A stretch of 64,000 nt of DNA from Rhizobium sp. R634 (GCF_002211305.1 NZ_LOKW01000012.1:496001-560000); one strand, 5' to 3'. Numbered from the stretch's first letter, positions 53,441 through 63,148 are shown. The notes: a model not told the origin generated them from the letters alone. Made by a program: numbers and translations.

Positions 53441-54082
53441 ATGTCCACGCGCTATGTCGACCATCCGCTACAACCGGGCGACCGGGTGCCGAACGTTGAG
53501 TTCGATGCAATCTCGTGCGAGGGGAAGATCGCACTTGATGATTTTCGTGGCCGCAGTCCGTTGTTGATCGGTTTGTTTCGAGGCCTGCATTGTCCGTTCT
53601 GCCGGCGCCATGTCGCGGCCATGGCATATCTCAACCCGATGCTGCGTGAGAAAGGCGTCCAATCCCTGGCTGTTGTAAACACGCCGGTCGAACGCGCGCG
53701 CCTCTATTTCCGTTACCATCCAATACCCGATCTTCTTGCTGCTTCCGACCCGGTGAAGGCTTCGCACCAGGCTTTCGGATTACGCGAGGTCGGGATCGAC
53801 GCGGTCATGGCGATACGGATCGATCTTCCGGGCGAGTTGCCCGAACCCATGAACCCGATGGCAATGGACGAATTCATTAACAAGAAGGAAGGATATCAAA
53901 TTACGGAGGCCGATCAGCAGATGATGACTGCCGACCACGGGCAGCTTGTCGGTCAGTTCCTGATAGACCGGGAGGGCATCGTGCGCTGGAGCTTCACTGA
54001 AGTTCTGGAGGCCGGGCTCCAGACATACAAGGCACCGAACTCCCAGGAATTGATGTCGGTCGCTTCCCAAATCGCACTTTAA
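53441..54082 (+). CDS. AhpC/TSA-type peroxiredoxin-like protein
   Basis: 213 residues of the thioredoxin-like peroxiredoxin superfamily. G-L-H-C-P-F-C-R-R-H near residue 50 contains a C-x-x-C, and the G-D-R-V-P-N-V-E-F-D start is typical. It differs from classic AhpC, which has V-C-P-T, so peroxidase activity is probable but unproven. A strong GAGGAGG site is seven bases before the ATG; it is cytoplasmic. Confidence 0.8.
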   Translation: MSTRYVDHPLQPGDRVPNVEFDAISCEGKIALDDFRGRSPLLIGLFRGLHCPFCRRHVAAMAYLNPMLREKGVQSLAVVNTPVERARLYFRYHPIPDLLAASDPVKASHQAFGLREVGIDAVMAIRIDLPGELPEPMNPMAMDEFINKKEGYQITEADQQMMTADHGQLVGQFLIDREGIVRWSFTEVLEAGLQTYKAPNSQELMSVASQIAL

Positions 54083-54185
54083 GCTGTCATTGTCATGGAC
54101 GCAGTCCGTCGGGGCTTTTGCGGTAGAACACGCGACATCACCCGGCTATAAAGCTCATGCAGCGTGGCCATTTTAGCGGTAATCC

Positions 54186-56483
54186 ATGCCCAATTCTCCC
54201 GAATCCTCAGGTGATAGCATTAGCGGTTCGAGTTCGGATCGCAATCAGCGCCCGGATTCGACAGCGCCGGCGGCCGCCTCGGCTTCGCCGAGAACGACCC
54301 AACGGGACGGGCCGCAGCCGCCGAATGGCGCCTTCGGCCAGACCAGGCAGGCCGCCAGAACTCTATTGCGTGCGATACGCCAGGATGTGCAGGCAAGCTC
54401 TGCCGTAGCAAAGATCAAGACGGCCGCGTTGTTTTGCGGGACGAAGCTCAGAAGGTCGATACGACCTGGAATGGCGTCGGCTCCGCTGACAGGGGTGGCG
54501 ACTGCTTTGGCCCGGGCGGCGCGCCGTATTCGCGATCGGCGTTCAAAGCCGCGTGAAAGTCGACAGAGCGCATCATTCATTGCCGGATGGCGGAAATTCG
54601 CTTTGGGATTCGTCTTTCTTGTCTGCCTCATCGTCGGGAGCGTACTGGTGTGGGCGCTGAAAGACGTGCCCTGGAGTGAGATCCGGGATGGAACGTTGAA
54701 GCCGGTCGTCGTGCTGGAAACCGCCGACGGCGCGCCGCTGGTAAGACAGGGACCTTATCAAGGACCATATGCTCGTTACGAGCAGTTTCCGCCGCATCTG
54801 ATCGATGCCGTCCTTTCCATCGAGGATCGCCGGTTCATGGATCATTTCGGCATCGACCCCAGGGGCATCGGCAGGGCGCTTCTGCGCAACCTGGAGGCTG
54901 GCTCGGTGGTGGAGGGTGGCAGCACGATCACCCAGCAACTGATCAAGCTGCAATATCTCGACAGCGACCGAACCATAAAACGAAAGATCCAGGAGGTCGT
55001 GATCGCATTCTGGCTGGAGTGGAAGCTCGGCAAGGCGGAAATCCTGACGCGCTATCTCAACAGCGTCTATCTTGGCGCGGGCGCCACCGGCATGCCTGCC
55101 GCCGCGCGCATCTATTTCAACAAGGATATCGGCGCCCTCAACCTGCCGGAGTCGGCGATGCTGGCGGGATTGCTGCGGGCGCCGAGCCAATGGAATCCCA
55201 TCGACAATTTCGAAGGCGCGCGGCAGCGCACCATGGTCGTTCTCGACGCGATGGCGGCCAATGGCAAGATCACCGCGCCGGAGGCGGCGGAGGCCAAGAC
55301 GAGCTTTGCCAGGCTGCACCCGACGACGCCCACGCCGCGCTCCGGAAGCTGGTTTGCCGACTGGATTTCGTCGCAGGCAAGCGAAATCGCCGGCTCCTCG
55401 CCGGGTTCGACGACGGTGCGCACCACGCTGGTGCCGCAGTTGCAGCAGAGCGCCGAACGGATCGTGAAAAAAGCCCTGGACGGTGAGGGAAAGACGGTCG
55501 GCGCATCGCAGGCCGCGTTGGTTGCGATGACACCCGATGGCGCGGTCGTCGCGATGGTTGGCGGGCGCGACTATAAGGCCAGCCAGTTCAACCGCGCCGT
55601 CACTGCGATGCGCCAGCCGGGTTCCACCTTTAAGCTGTTCGTCTATTACGCAGCCTTGAAGGCTGGGCTCACTCTGTCCGACCGGGTTCTGGACGCACCG
55701 ATCGACATCGACGGCTGGTCGCCGGAAAATTCCGGTGGCAGCTATCGCGGTTGGGTCACACTTGCCGAGGCGTTCGCGCGATCGCTCAATGCCGCGTCCG
55801 TGGCGCTTGCCCAAGAGGTCGGCCTGGACAATGTGATTGCCGCAGCGCGTGAACTCGGCATCGATGCGCCCATGGCCAACACGCCGTCCCTGGCGCTCGG
55901 CACCTCCGAGGTCAATCTGCTCAACCTCACCAGCGCCTATGCCTCCGTCCAACTCGGCAGGGCACCCGTCAAGCCCTGGGGCATCATCGACTTCCAGGCC
56001 GGGGGGCAGCCCAAGACGTTTCGCGTCGGCGCACAGTCAAAGCCGAATGTCGACCTTTCACCCTATCAGTCCGATCTCCTCGGCCTCCTGCAGTTGGTGA
56101 TCGAGCGTGGCACCGGACGGGGCGCGGATCCCGGCACGTTTGCGGCCGGAAAGACCGGGACGAGCCAGGACAATCGTGATGCCTGGTTCGTCGGCTTCAC
56201 GGACACGCTCGTCGTCGGCGTCTGGGTTGGCAATGATGACGACGCGCCGATGAAGGGAGTGACGGGCGGCACCCTGCCAGCGCATATCTGGCGGGACTTC
56301 ATGCGCGAGGCGACGGGCGAAGCAACGCTGAACGGCGTGCGATCGGCCGAAGCCGCAGATGATGATCAAGGCGCACCGCAGTCCTGCAACATCACCGCCT
56401 GCTCGCGCAGTTACCGCTCCTTCCGGCCATCCGATTGTACCTATCAGCCCTATTCCGGCGGCCGACGGCTCTGCGAGAAGTGA
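54186..56483 (+). CDS. Class A penicillin-binding protein (PBP1A/1C-like)
   Basis: 765 residues. A cytoplasmic 137-residue Pro/Arg/Ser-rich N-terminus is followed by one transmembrane helix (about 138-157). The glycosyltransferase domain has E-D-R-R-F-M-D-H-F-G (catalytic Glu213). The transpeptidase domain has S-T-F-K, S-L-N and K-T-G-T-S motifs. It polymerises and crosslinks peptidoglycan. The long basic N-terminus is unusual. The start at 54186 is the first ATG and lacks a strong Shine-Dalgarno. Confidence 0.9.
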   Translation: MPNSPESSGDSISGSSSDRNQRPDSTAPAAASASPRTTQRDGPQPPNGAFGQTRQAARTLLRAIRQDVQASSAVAKIKTAALFCGTKLRRSIRPGMASAPLTGVATALARAARRIRDRRSKPRESRQSASFIAGWRKFALGFVFLVCLIVGSVLVWALKDVPWSEIRDGTLKPVVVLETADGAPLVRQGPYQGPYARYEQFPPHLIDAVLSIEDRRFMDHFGIDPRGIGRALLRNLEAGSVVEGGSTITQQLIKLQYLDSDRTIKRKIQEVVIAFWLEWKLGKAEILTRYLNSVYLGAGATGMPAAARIYFNKDIGALNLPESAMLAGLLRAPSQWNPIDNFEGARQRTMVVLDAMAANGKITAPEAAEAKTSFARLHPTTPTPRSGSWFADWISSQASEIAGSSPGSTTVRTTLVPQLQQSAERIVKKALDGEGKTVGASQAALVAMTPDGAVVAMVGGRDYKASQFNRAVTAMRQPGSTFKLFVYYAALKAGLTLSDRVLDAPIDIDGWSPENSGGSYRGWVTLAEAFARSLNAASVALAQEVGLDNVIAAARELGIDAPMANTPSLALGTSEVNLLNLTSAYASVQLGRAPVKPWGIIDFQAGGQPKTFRVGAQSKPNVDLSPYQSDLLGLLQLVIERGTGRGADPGTFAAGKTGTSQDNRDAWFVGFTDTLVVGVWVGNDDDAPMKGVTGGTLPAHIWRDFMREATGEATLNGVRSAEAADDDQGAPQSCNITACSRSYRSFRPSDCTYQPYSGGRRLCEK

Positions 56484-56623
56484 TGTGGTCGGCGCAGATC
56501 GAGCGCCCGCCACCCTCACGATAGCAATGCCGTCGAACGCCTGTTCGGCCGCTAGCCCTCAATTCGCACGCGTTTGGCGGTCGGATCGCCATCGGCTGCC
56601 GACTTGAACCGGAGCGACGGCCG

Positions 56624-56650
56624 AATGCCACTTATCCATAAAGTGGCATT
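56624..56650. promoter_or_regulatory. 10-bp-arm inverted repeat between PBP and NmrA genes
   Basis: AATGCCACTT (56624-56633) and AAGTGGCATT (56641-56650) are perfect inverted copies around ATCCATA, 141 bp after the PBP stop and 145 bp before the NmrA gene. It may be a terminator or an operator. The rest of the gap (56484-56795) holds no gene. Confidence 0.45.
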
Positions 56651-56795
56651 ATCTTATGCATTTTGGTCACCTACAGCCATAAATCCTGTTTCGATAGAGT
56701 GCCCGCTGTCGAAGCAGGGCGATCGGCATGGAACCCCTCGCCCTGCTTTGTAAAGACGCCTGCCGCTCCGGTCGGCGGCTAGCGACAGGGAAAGG

Positions 56796-57758
56796 ATGAA
56801 AGCCATGTCTAAAGACAACAAGCCGTTGATCGCGGTAACAGGTGCAACGAGCAAACAGGGGCGCAGCGTCGTTGCGTCACTTCTTGGAAGCCAGCGATTC
56901 CGAGTCCGTGCCTTCACCCGCAGAAAGGATTCGCCAGAAGCCTTGCGTCTCGAGAAGCTCGGCGCCGAGATCGTGACGATCCCGCTCGAACTCGGCCGTC
57001 AGAACGATCTCGTTGCTGCCTTCAAGGGCGCGGACGGCGCGTTTTTGATGACGCCGCCAATCGTCCCGCCGGAGACAATCGAGGCGCCTCTCGGGCGGCA
57101 ATTGGCGGATGCGGCCGTGGAAGCCGGCGTCAAGCACATTGTTTTCAGCACGCTTGAGAATGTCGACAAGATCACCGGCGGGACGAAATATGCGCCGCAC
57201 TTCACCGACAAGGCACGGGTTGCAGATTACATTCGCGGCCTGCCGGTCTCGCATTCCTTCATCATGCTGGCATTCTTCTACACCAATCTTCTCGAATATT
57301 ATGCCCCGCGCATGGAAGGCGACACCCTGCTCCTGCCGATTTATCTTCCTGAAGATTTCGCCGCACCTTTCGTCGATCCGCTGACCGCGACCGGGCCTGT
57401 TGTCCTGGAGATCTTCTCACACCCCGAGCGCTATAACGGCAAAACGCTGCCGGTGGTCGGCGATATCATTTCGCCGCGGCAGATGGTCGAAACATTTCAA
57501 CGCGTGACCGGCCGCAAGGCCGAATATCGGAATGCTTTCACCAGGGACGGGCTGCTCGCCTATTTTCCGGAGTTTGCCGCCAACGAACTCTTCGTTCGAG
57601 AGCTTCTCGGGATGGTCGAATATGCTGTCGAGTACGGCTATTTCGGCAAGGAGCACGATCTCGAATGGAGCCGTCGCCTGGCGCCGGAGACGTTCAACTG
57701 GGAGCAGTTTCTGCGGACGTCGGGCTGGCGCGGCGACAAGCGGTCTTTCGGAGGCTAA
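56796..57758 (+). CDS. NmrA/SDR-type NAD(P)-binding protein
   Basis: 320 residues. N-terminal Rossmann motif I-A-V-T-G-A-T-S-K-Q-G-R-S-V (residues 11-24); atypical SDR without the Y-x-x-x-K catalytic pair, as in NmrA-like sensors or quinone/NADPH-binding reductases. ATGs at 56796 and 56805 are possible; the first is kept because AGGG precedes it. It converges on the LysR gene with 39 bp between stops. Confidence 0.82.
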   Translation: MKAMSKDNKPLIAVTGATSKQGRSVVASLLGSQRFRVRAFTRRKDSPEALRLEKLGAEIVTIPLELGRQNDLVAAFKGADGAFLMTPPIVPPETIEAPLGRQLADAAVEAGVKHIVFSTLENVDKITGGTKYAPHFTDKARVADYIRGLPVSHSFIMLAFFYTNLLEYYAPRMEGDTLLLPIYLPEDFAAPFVDPLTATGPVVLEIFSHPERYNGKTLPVVGDIISPRQMVETFQRVTGRKAEYRNAFTRDGLLAYFPEFAANELFVRELLGMVEYAVEYGYFGKEHDLEWSRRLAPETFNWEQFLRTSGWRGDKRSFGG

Positions 57759-57797
57759 AGCCCGTCTCGCAATAGCGGCATGATTGAAAACAGAGAC

Positions 57798-58718
57798 TTA
57801 CGATGGCCGGATTCCCGGCAGCTTGGCGACCTCGGCGGCAAGAAAGTCGACGAGGAGGCGAACGCGGGCAATGGCGGCACGCTCCGGCACGATCAGCAAG
57901 CTCACCGGAACCGGCGAAGGCCGATAGTCCCCGAGCACCACCTCGAGCCGGCCATCATCCAGAAGATCGTGAACCAGCCAGAGATGGGTCGAGCCGATGC
58001 CGCGTCCGGCGGCAAGGGCTTCGCGCGCCGCAAGCCCGTGGTCGACGCGCAGCCGGCCGCTGACCGGAACGACCAGACTTGTGCCATCGGAAGCGGAAAG
58101 AAGGAGTTGATTGCTGCCTGCCACATTGGACATCACGATGGTTTCGTAGCGTGACAGATCGGCCGGACGCTCCGGCCGTCCCCGGACGGACAGATAAGCC
58201 GGAGCGCCGACCAGCAGCCGCTGGCTCTCGCCGACTGCATGAAGTTTCATCGAGCTGTCGGCGAGCGGTCCAAGACGCAGCGCCACGTCAACGCCTTCGC
58301 GAACCAGGTCGATACGCTCGTCCGTCAGATTGAGGTCGACGCGGATATCCGGATGCCTGTCCTGGAAGTCAAAGATCATGCGCGTGACATGCATGACGCC
58401 AAGCGCTGCCGTGCAGGAAAGGCGAACCGCGCCAGCCGGCGCCTGACGTGCAGCTCTGGCTTCTTCAGCCGCCTGTTCGACCAGGCGCAATATCTGAAGG
58501 CAGTTGGTATAATAGCGACTGCCTTCTTCCGTCAGGGTGACGCGGCGCGTGGTGCGGCTGAGGAGGGCCACGCCGACAGTCTCCTCGAGTTCATTGAGGT
58601 GCCGCGTCACGGTGGATTGGCCGATGCCCAGTTCCTTTGCAACCATTGACAGGTTGCCGCGCTCGGCGACGCGAACGAAGGTGCGCATCCTGTCGAAAAA
58701 CAGTCCCGTCTTATCCAT
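57798..58718 (-). CDS. LysR-family transcriptional regulator
   Basis: 306 residues. HTH F-V-R-V-A-E-R-G-N-L-S-M-V-A-K-E-L-G-I-G-Q-S (residues 14-36), then a LysR substrate domain of the CrgA/DhcR-like group (G-A-V-R-L-S-C-T-A-A-L-G). Target unknown; it converges on the NmrA gene, which suggests no direct control. It lies 102 bp downstream of the LacI gene on the same strand. Confidence 0.87.
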   Translation of the reverse strand: MDKTGLFFDRMRTFVRVAERGNLSMVAKELGIGQSTVTRHLNELEETVGVALLSRTTRRVTLTEEGSRYYTNCLQILRLVEQAAEEARAARQAPAGAVRLSCTAALGVMHVTRMIFDFQDRHPDIRVDLNLTDERIDLVREGVDVALRLGPLADSSMKLHAVGESQRLLVGAPAYLSVRGRPERPADLSRYETIVMSNVAGSNQLLLSASDGTSLVVPVSGRLRVDHGLAAREALAAGRGIGSTHLWLVHDLLDDGRLEVVLGDYRPSPVPVSLLIVPERAAIARVRLLVDFLAAEVAKLPGIRPS

Positions 58719-58820
58719 TGTTCAGCACGGCGATCTTCATTGCGCTCATATACGGAATAATCCTGACCGTGCCTAGCAACAAGGCTCGGCTCCACGTCTG
58801 TTGCCGCGATGTCTGGCCAA

Positions 58821-59858
58821 TTACCGCGTCGAACCCCGCGGAATAATGGTAAAGCCTAAGTCGGCCTTGTCTGCGTCCAGCGGCTCCTCGCGGATGGCGT
58901 GCAGCAGCATGTCGGCGACGCGGTAGCCGATATCGTAGCGCGGGATATGCACAGAGGTCAGAGATGGCTCGACGAAGGGCGAGAATTCCAGGTCGTTGAA
59001 GCCGCAGATGCCGATATCCTCCGGCACGCGGATGCCGCGCTCCTTGCATTCGATGAGGACGCCGAGCGCCAGTTCGTCGCTCTGGGCAAAGACGGCATCG
59101 ATCTCAGGCACACGCTCCAACAGGCGGGAAAACAGCTCCCTGCCGAGGCCGGTGCGGCTCGCGGCATCCCCGCCGATGACGAGGTCGGGATCGAAACATC
59201 CGGCTTCCCGCATTACGGCCTCATAGCCTTCAATGCGACGTCGCGAGCGGACATCGGCGCCGCGGCCCATGAAGGCGATCTTCCTATAGCCCCTCGACAG
59301 CAGAAAACGGGTGGGTTCGGCGCCTGCCGTATAATGATCGAGGCCGACGACCAGGCTTTGCGGCTCCTGGCTGAGATCGGTGATATGGGCGATGGGACAG
59401 GCGGCGCTGTCAATCAGCGAGAGAAGGTCCCGATAGGATTCGGCGCCGGCGATGATAACGCCGGCCGGCTTCTGCGTCAGGAAGGATTTCAGCAGGCCAG
59501 CCTCTCCCTCGACGTGGTGTAGCGTACTGGAATATTGCACCGTGAACTCGGTGTTGCGGAAGCGGTCCTCGATACCGACCATCAGGCCGGTGAAGCCATA
59601 CTGGTGCAAGGCGGGCGTGATGACGCCGACGATGCCGTTGTGGCGGCCAGCGAGTGCCCGGGCGGCGAGATTGGGGATATAACCCATCTCCTCCACCGTG
59701 CGCAGGATGACCTCGCGCAGATCCTCGGAAACGATTTCAGGATTGCGAAGCGCGCGCGAAATGGTGATGGGACTGACGCCCACCTTCTTCGCCACATCGC
59801 TGAGCTTCACATGCGCCCCGCGCCTGGGCTTACGCCCCGGCTCACCTGCCTTTACCAT
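58821..59858 (-). CDS. LacI-family transcriptional regulator
   Basis: 345 residues. N-terminal HTH V-K-L-S-D-V-A-K-K-V-G-V-S-P-I-T-I-S-R-A-L-R-N-P (about 18-42) is LacI/GalR-type, followed by a periplasmic-binding-protein-like sugar-sensing domain. GntR-type/GluR-like ones control sugar uptake; no transporter is adjacent, so its regulon lies elsewhere. Start GTG 59861 or ATG 59858; GAGG precedes. Confidence 0.87.
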   Translation of the reverse strand: MVKAGEPGRKPRRGAHVKLSDVAKKVGVSPITISRALRNPEIVSEDLREVILRTVEEMGYIPNLAARALAGRHNGIVGVITPALHQYGFTGLMVGIEDRFRNTEFTVQYSSTLHHVEGEAGLLKSFLTQKPAGVIIAGAESYRDLLSLIDSAACPIAHITDLSQEPQSLVVGLDHYTAGAEPTRFLLSRGYRKIAFMGRGADVRSRRRIEGYEAVMREAGCFDPDLVIGGDAASRTGLGRELFSRLLERVPEIDAVFAQSDELALGVLIECKERGIRVPEDIGICGFNDLEFSPFVEPSLTSVHIPRYDIGYRVADMLLHAIREEPLDADKADLGFTIIPRGSTR

Positions 59859-59861
59859 CAC

Positions 59862-60410
59862 GCCTCATAAGCCGCCGCGAGACTCGCCTGCCCTCGATTC
59901 GCAGTCCCTTACTTTCTGAAGAAGAAATAATTTAGAGTCTACTAACATTTTATATTCGCACCGCCGTCGGGAAATATAACTTTCATCAAGAGCAGCCGTT
60001 CCGTCCGTCGGAAAATTACGCGAGCTTGAGACGATCGGATCACCGCCCAAGGCGTAAGTCCGTTTTATTTTTGGAAGAAACCGCCGGGATCGCGATTCAG
60101 GCGCAAACTGCGTCGGGAGATTCCGTGCCTGAGCGACCGAACCAGAAGCATCGGGAAGAAAGATTAAACTCCAGTAATGTCTTACAAATCGGCAATATAA
60201 ACATGATCAATATTTAATTTGCAAATCATCCTGACGGGATCATATGAATCTTCAGCGCGAATTCTTCTATTCCCTCCCCGTCGCCACACCGCCTCGACGA
60301 CAGCGCGTTCCGAACAGAGGAATTGGCGCCCATACGCCATCCGACGCCAGGTCCATGACATGGAACCACGACGCCATAAAAAGCCAACGCTCTCGCAAGG
60401 GACCCTCACC
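59862..60410. other. Long AT-rich gene-free region between LacI and degP-like genes
   Basis: 549 bp without a convincing gene. It includes AT-rich stretches (around 59930-59960 and 60170-60240) that differ from the surrounding GC-rich DNA. The frame of the protease gene is open upstream but its N-terminal sequence is not protein-like. Promoters or a small RNA could reside here; I see no hairpin strong enough to call. Confidence 0.5.
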
Positions 60411-61913
60411 ATGTCACATATTCTCAGCAAACATCGCGCCGCAGCGCTTGTCGGCGCCGCCGTCATCGCCGGCGCGGCATGCCTGCCTTTCGCCATCAAC
60501 TCGTCCAGCGCCTTTGCCGCGCCTTCGGATACCGGCGGGATTCTTGCCGCCAGCGGTTCCTTCGCCTCCATCGTCGACGCGGACAAGCCTGCCGTCGTCA
60601 CCGTCACCACGACGATGAAGGCGACCGATGTCAGCGCCGATCAGGAATCGCCGATGGACGAGCAGTTCCGCCAGTTCTTCGAAGACCAGGGCATCCCGCT
60701 GCCGCACCCGGCGCCGCAACACCGAGGTTCAGAACATGCGATGGCGCTCGGCTCCGGCTTCATCATCAGCTCCGACGGGGTGATCGTCACCAACAATCAT
60801 GTCATCGACAATGCCGTCGACATCAAGGTGACGCTGGACGACGGCACGGAGCTTCCGGCCAAACTCATCGGCACCGACCCGAAATCCGACATCGCCGTGT
60901 TGAAGATCCAGGCGGGCAAGCCGCTTCAAACCATTGCCTGGGGCGATTCCGACAAGCTGAAGCTCGGCGACCAGATCCTTGCGATCGGCAACCCCTTCGG
61001 CATCGGCACCACGGTTACGGCCGGCATCGTCTCCGCACGTGGCCGCGACCTGCATAGCGGACCCTATGACGATTTCATCCAGATCGACGCGCCGATCAAC
61101 CATGGCAACTCAGGCGGACCGCTCGTCGATCGCGAGGGCAATGTCGTCGGCATCAACACCGCCATCTACTCGCCGAACGGCGGCAGCGTCGGCGTCGGCT
61201 TCGCCATTCCTTCCGACGAGGCCAAGGCGATCGTCGCCAAGCTGCAGAAGGACGGCTCGATCGATCACGGCTATCTCGGCGTGCAGATCCAGCCGGTGAC
61301 GAAGGATGTCGCCGATGCCGTCGGCCTCGCCAAGATCGGCGGCGCGCTGGTTGCCGCCGTCACCGCCGATACACCGGCGGCACGGGCCGGCCTGAAGTCC
61401 GGCGACATCATAACCGCCGTCGGCAGCGAAACGGTGAAGACGCCGAAAGACCTGTCGCGCCTCGTCGCCGACCTTTCGCCGGGCGCCAAGGAATCCGTCA
61501 GTGTCTGGCGCGACGGCAAGACGATCGATCTCGCCGTCACCGTCGGCGGCAATGAGAACACCCAGAAACAGGCCGCAGCCGAGAGCCCCGGCAGCGAGAG
61601 CCAGAGCGCCGGCCAGCCGAGCCTCGGCATCGGTCTCGCCGACCTGACGCCCGATGTGCGCCAGCAGCTCGACCTGCCGCGCTCCGTCAGCGGCGCAGTG
61701 GTCGCCAACGTCAATCCCGACAAGGCGGCCGCCGCCGCCGGCATCCAGTCGGGCGACGTCATCGTCTCCGTGAACGACAAATCGGTCCACAACGCCCGCG
61801 ACGTCAAGGCCGCGGTCGCGGAAGCCGGCAAGGCCGGCCGCAAGTCCGTGCTGCTGCTCATCGAACGCGACGGCAACAAGACCTTCGTCGCCGTGCCGTT
61901 CGCGGCAAGCTAG
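60411..61913 (+). CDS. degP: DegP/HtrA-type periplasmic serine endoprotease
   Basis: 500 residues. A signal peptide (V-G-A-A-V-I-A-G-A-A-C-L-P-F) is followed by a trypsin-like domain with triad His130 (N-N-H-V-I-D), Asp160 (K-S-D-I-A-V-L) and Ser234 (G-N-S-G-G-P-L), and two PDZ domains (about 280-370 and 395-490). DegP-like proteins are periplasmic quality-control proteases and chaperones. The ATG at 60411 has AAGGGA nine bases upstream. Confidence 0.92.
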   Translation: MSHILSKHRAAALVGAAVIAGAACLPFAINSSSAFAAPSDTGGILAASGSFASIVDADKPAVVTVTTTMKATDVSADQESPMDEQFRQFFEDQGIPLPHPAPQHRGSEHAMALGSGFIISSDGVIVTNNHVIDNAVDIKVTLDDGTELPAKLIGTDPKSDIAVLKIQAGKPLQTIAWGDSDKLKLGDQILAIGNPFGIGTTVTAGIVSARGRDLHSGPYDDFIQIDAPINHGNSGGPLVDREGNVVGINTAIYSPNGGSVGVGFAIPSDEAKAIVAKLQKDGSIDHGYLGVQIQPVTKDVADAVGLAKIGGALVAAVTADTPAARAGLKSGDIITAVGSETVKTPKDLSRLVADLSPGAKESVSVWRDGKTIDLAVTVGGNENTQKQAAAESPGSESQSAGQPSLGIGLADLTPDVRQQLDLPRSVSGAVVANVNPDKAAAAAGIQSGDVIVSVNDKSVHNARDVKAAVAEAGKAGRKSVLLLIERDGNKTFVAVPFAAS

Positions 61914-61967
61914 AGCGTAGGGATCTGAAAGATCGCGACGCGCGTTAGACCGCATGATCCTGGATAA

Positions 61968-61995
61968 GGAAAAGCCTGCGGAAGCGGGCTTTTCC
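61968..61995 (+). terminator. Hairpin downstream of the degP-like gene
   Basis: GGAAAAGCCTGC and GCGGGCTTTTCC form a 12-bp stem (one wobble) closed by the tetraloop GGAA, 54 bp after the protease stop. The T-rich side of the stem follows the loop. Confidence 0.65.
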
Positions 61996-62338
61996 GCCGG
62001 CGGCAAGCGTTAATGTCATGCCCGCCGTCGGAGTGCGGAATGTCCAGCCTCGGTGCAGAAAGAGTGCGCTTCTGTCCAAGAAAATGACAGAGGAACAGGC
62101 GTTGCACCGTTGCCTGACATCCTCACCCAAACGTCGCTGCACAATCTCTGGCTGAATTAACCCTACCAGCTTACCTTAATATCAGCATCCGCTTGAATAC
62201 CGCGCCCCCTGTGCCATCGTAGCCTTGCGATAATCATTCTGGTCCTCAAGAGCGCAACGCCACCGGGACCACCGCTCGAACCTTCCCGAGAAGGCGAGCT
62301 TCTGCGCATGGCTCAGCAATTCAAACGGAGGGTATGCC
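61996..62338. other. Gene-poor interval
   Basis: 343 bp upstream of the small ORF at 62339. I see no supported gene. It has a moderate AT-rich tract near 62150-62180, which could hold the promoter of that ORF. Confidence 0.4.
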
Positions 62339-62539
62339 ATGAACAACGTATTGGAATTTCGCGCTAAACGCCCGCAAGCCGACACTCCGTCCGATTGCCG
62401 GGAAGCGCTTGAAGCAGCCGTGATGAAGATCGTCAGCGACGCCGTCAGCGAGGGGTATTCGCCTGCAGAAGCGGCCATGGTGGTTGCCGATATCGCCGAC
62501 GACTACATTCTCATGCTGTCGCGTCAGCCACGCCACTGA
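62339..62539 (+). CDS. Small hypothetical protein
   Basis: 66 residues, mainly helical: M-N-N-V-L-E-F-R-A-K-R-P-Q-A, then E-A-L-E-A-A-V-M-K-I-V-S-D-A-V and Y-S-P-A-E-A-A-M-V-V-A-D-I-A-D-D. GGAGGG is eight bases before the ATG. The codon bias fits. No family recognised; soluble. Confidence 0.65.
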   Translation: MNNVLEFRAKRPQADTPSDCREALEAAVMKIVSDAVSEGYSPAEAAMVVADIADDYILMLSRQPRH

Positions 62540-62761
62540 TGCGCATTCCAGCCCGCATCTCCACGCTGCGATGAGGCATTGGAAGACCGCGCGGCGCGCT
62601 GCGGGGGCAAGCAGTGGCACAGGAGAGGAAACCTGTCACGCGATCCGGCGGCTCAAACGCCAAATGCAGCCGGAGTTTCAGTCGAGAGACCAAGGACGAC
62701 ACCATTCGGGCAGTCGCCCACAGTGCTCGCAAGCCGCGCTGCCCCCGAGACACCGCTCAAC

Positions 62762-62947
62762 CTAACGCCACCTTGGTTGCCGCGGCGGAGCATTGGCCTG
62801 AATCTCATGAAGCGGCGCCCGATGGCCCAGCAGTTTCTTCAGCTTCTTCTCTTCCGCCGGACCGATCCCGAACTTGCGGCAATGCTCCGCAACATCGTGC
62901 TCGCGTGGGCCGGGAATACGAACTTGACGATTGTTCATGGTCTTCAT
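62762..62947 (-). CDS. Small hypothetical protein (DUF3606-like?)
   Basis: 61 residues starting M-K-T-M-N-N-R-Q-V-R-I-P-G-P-R-E-H-D-V-A-E-H, with a helical E-E-K-K-L-K-K-L-L-G-H. It is preceded by a strong AGGAGGAA site. It vaguely resembles small DUF3606-type proteins; I do not claim the family. An in-frame start at 62974 is upstream of the ribosome binding site. Confidence 0.6.
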   Translation of the reverse strand: MKTMNNRQVRIPGPREHDVAEHCRKFGIGPAEEKKLKKLLGHRAPLHEIQANAPPRQPRWR

Positions 62948-63118
62948 GGCTATTCCTCCTGGAAGGAGAACCATCAGGCCGCCGATTTGTTCGTTAGCGA
63001 TGTCTAAAATTTAAGACCCGGTGTTTCAGTTCGGGCGAAGAAGAAGATGCCTTCAATACCGAGAAACGGCATCAAGCGTCGACGCCAGCCCGTTTCACTG
63101 CCAATTTCCAGCGGAAAC

Positions 63119-63143
63119 GAAAAACCCCGCCGAAGCGGGGTTT
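63119..63143 (-). terminator. Terminator of the tRNA-Pro gene
   Basis: A nine-base perfect stem, AAACCCCGC with GCGGGGTTT, closed by TTCG in the minus-strand sense and followed by T residues. It lies directly after the tRNA. Confidence 0.85.
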
Positions 63144-63148
63144 CTAGC

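Noticed and set aside
54573..55952. Long open frame antisense to the PBP gene (459 codons)
   Set aside because: Shadow of the PBP; composition is Arg/Gly-rich without domain features.
62614..62997. Plus-strand open frame of 127 codons
   Set aside because: Overlaps the better supported minus-strand small gene; its sequence is low-complexity Arg/Ser without a Shine-Dalgarno.
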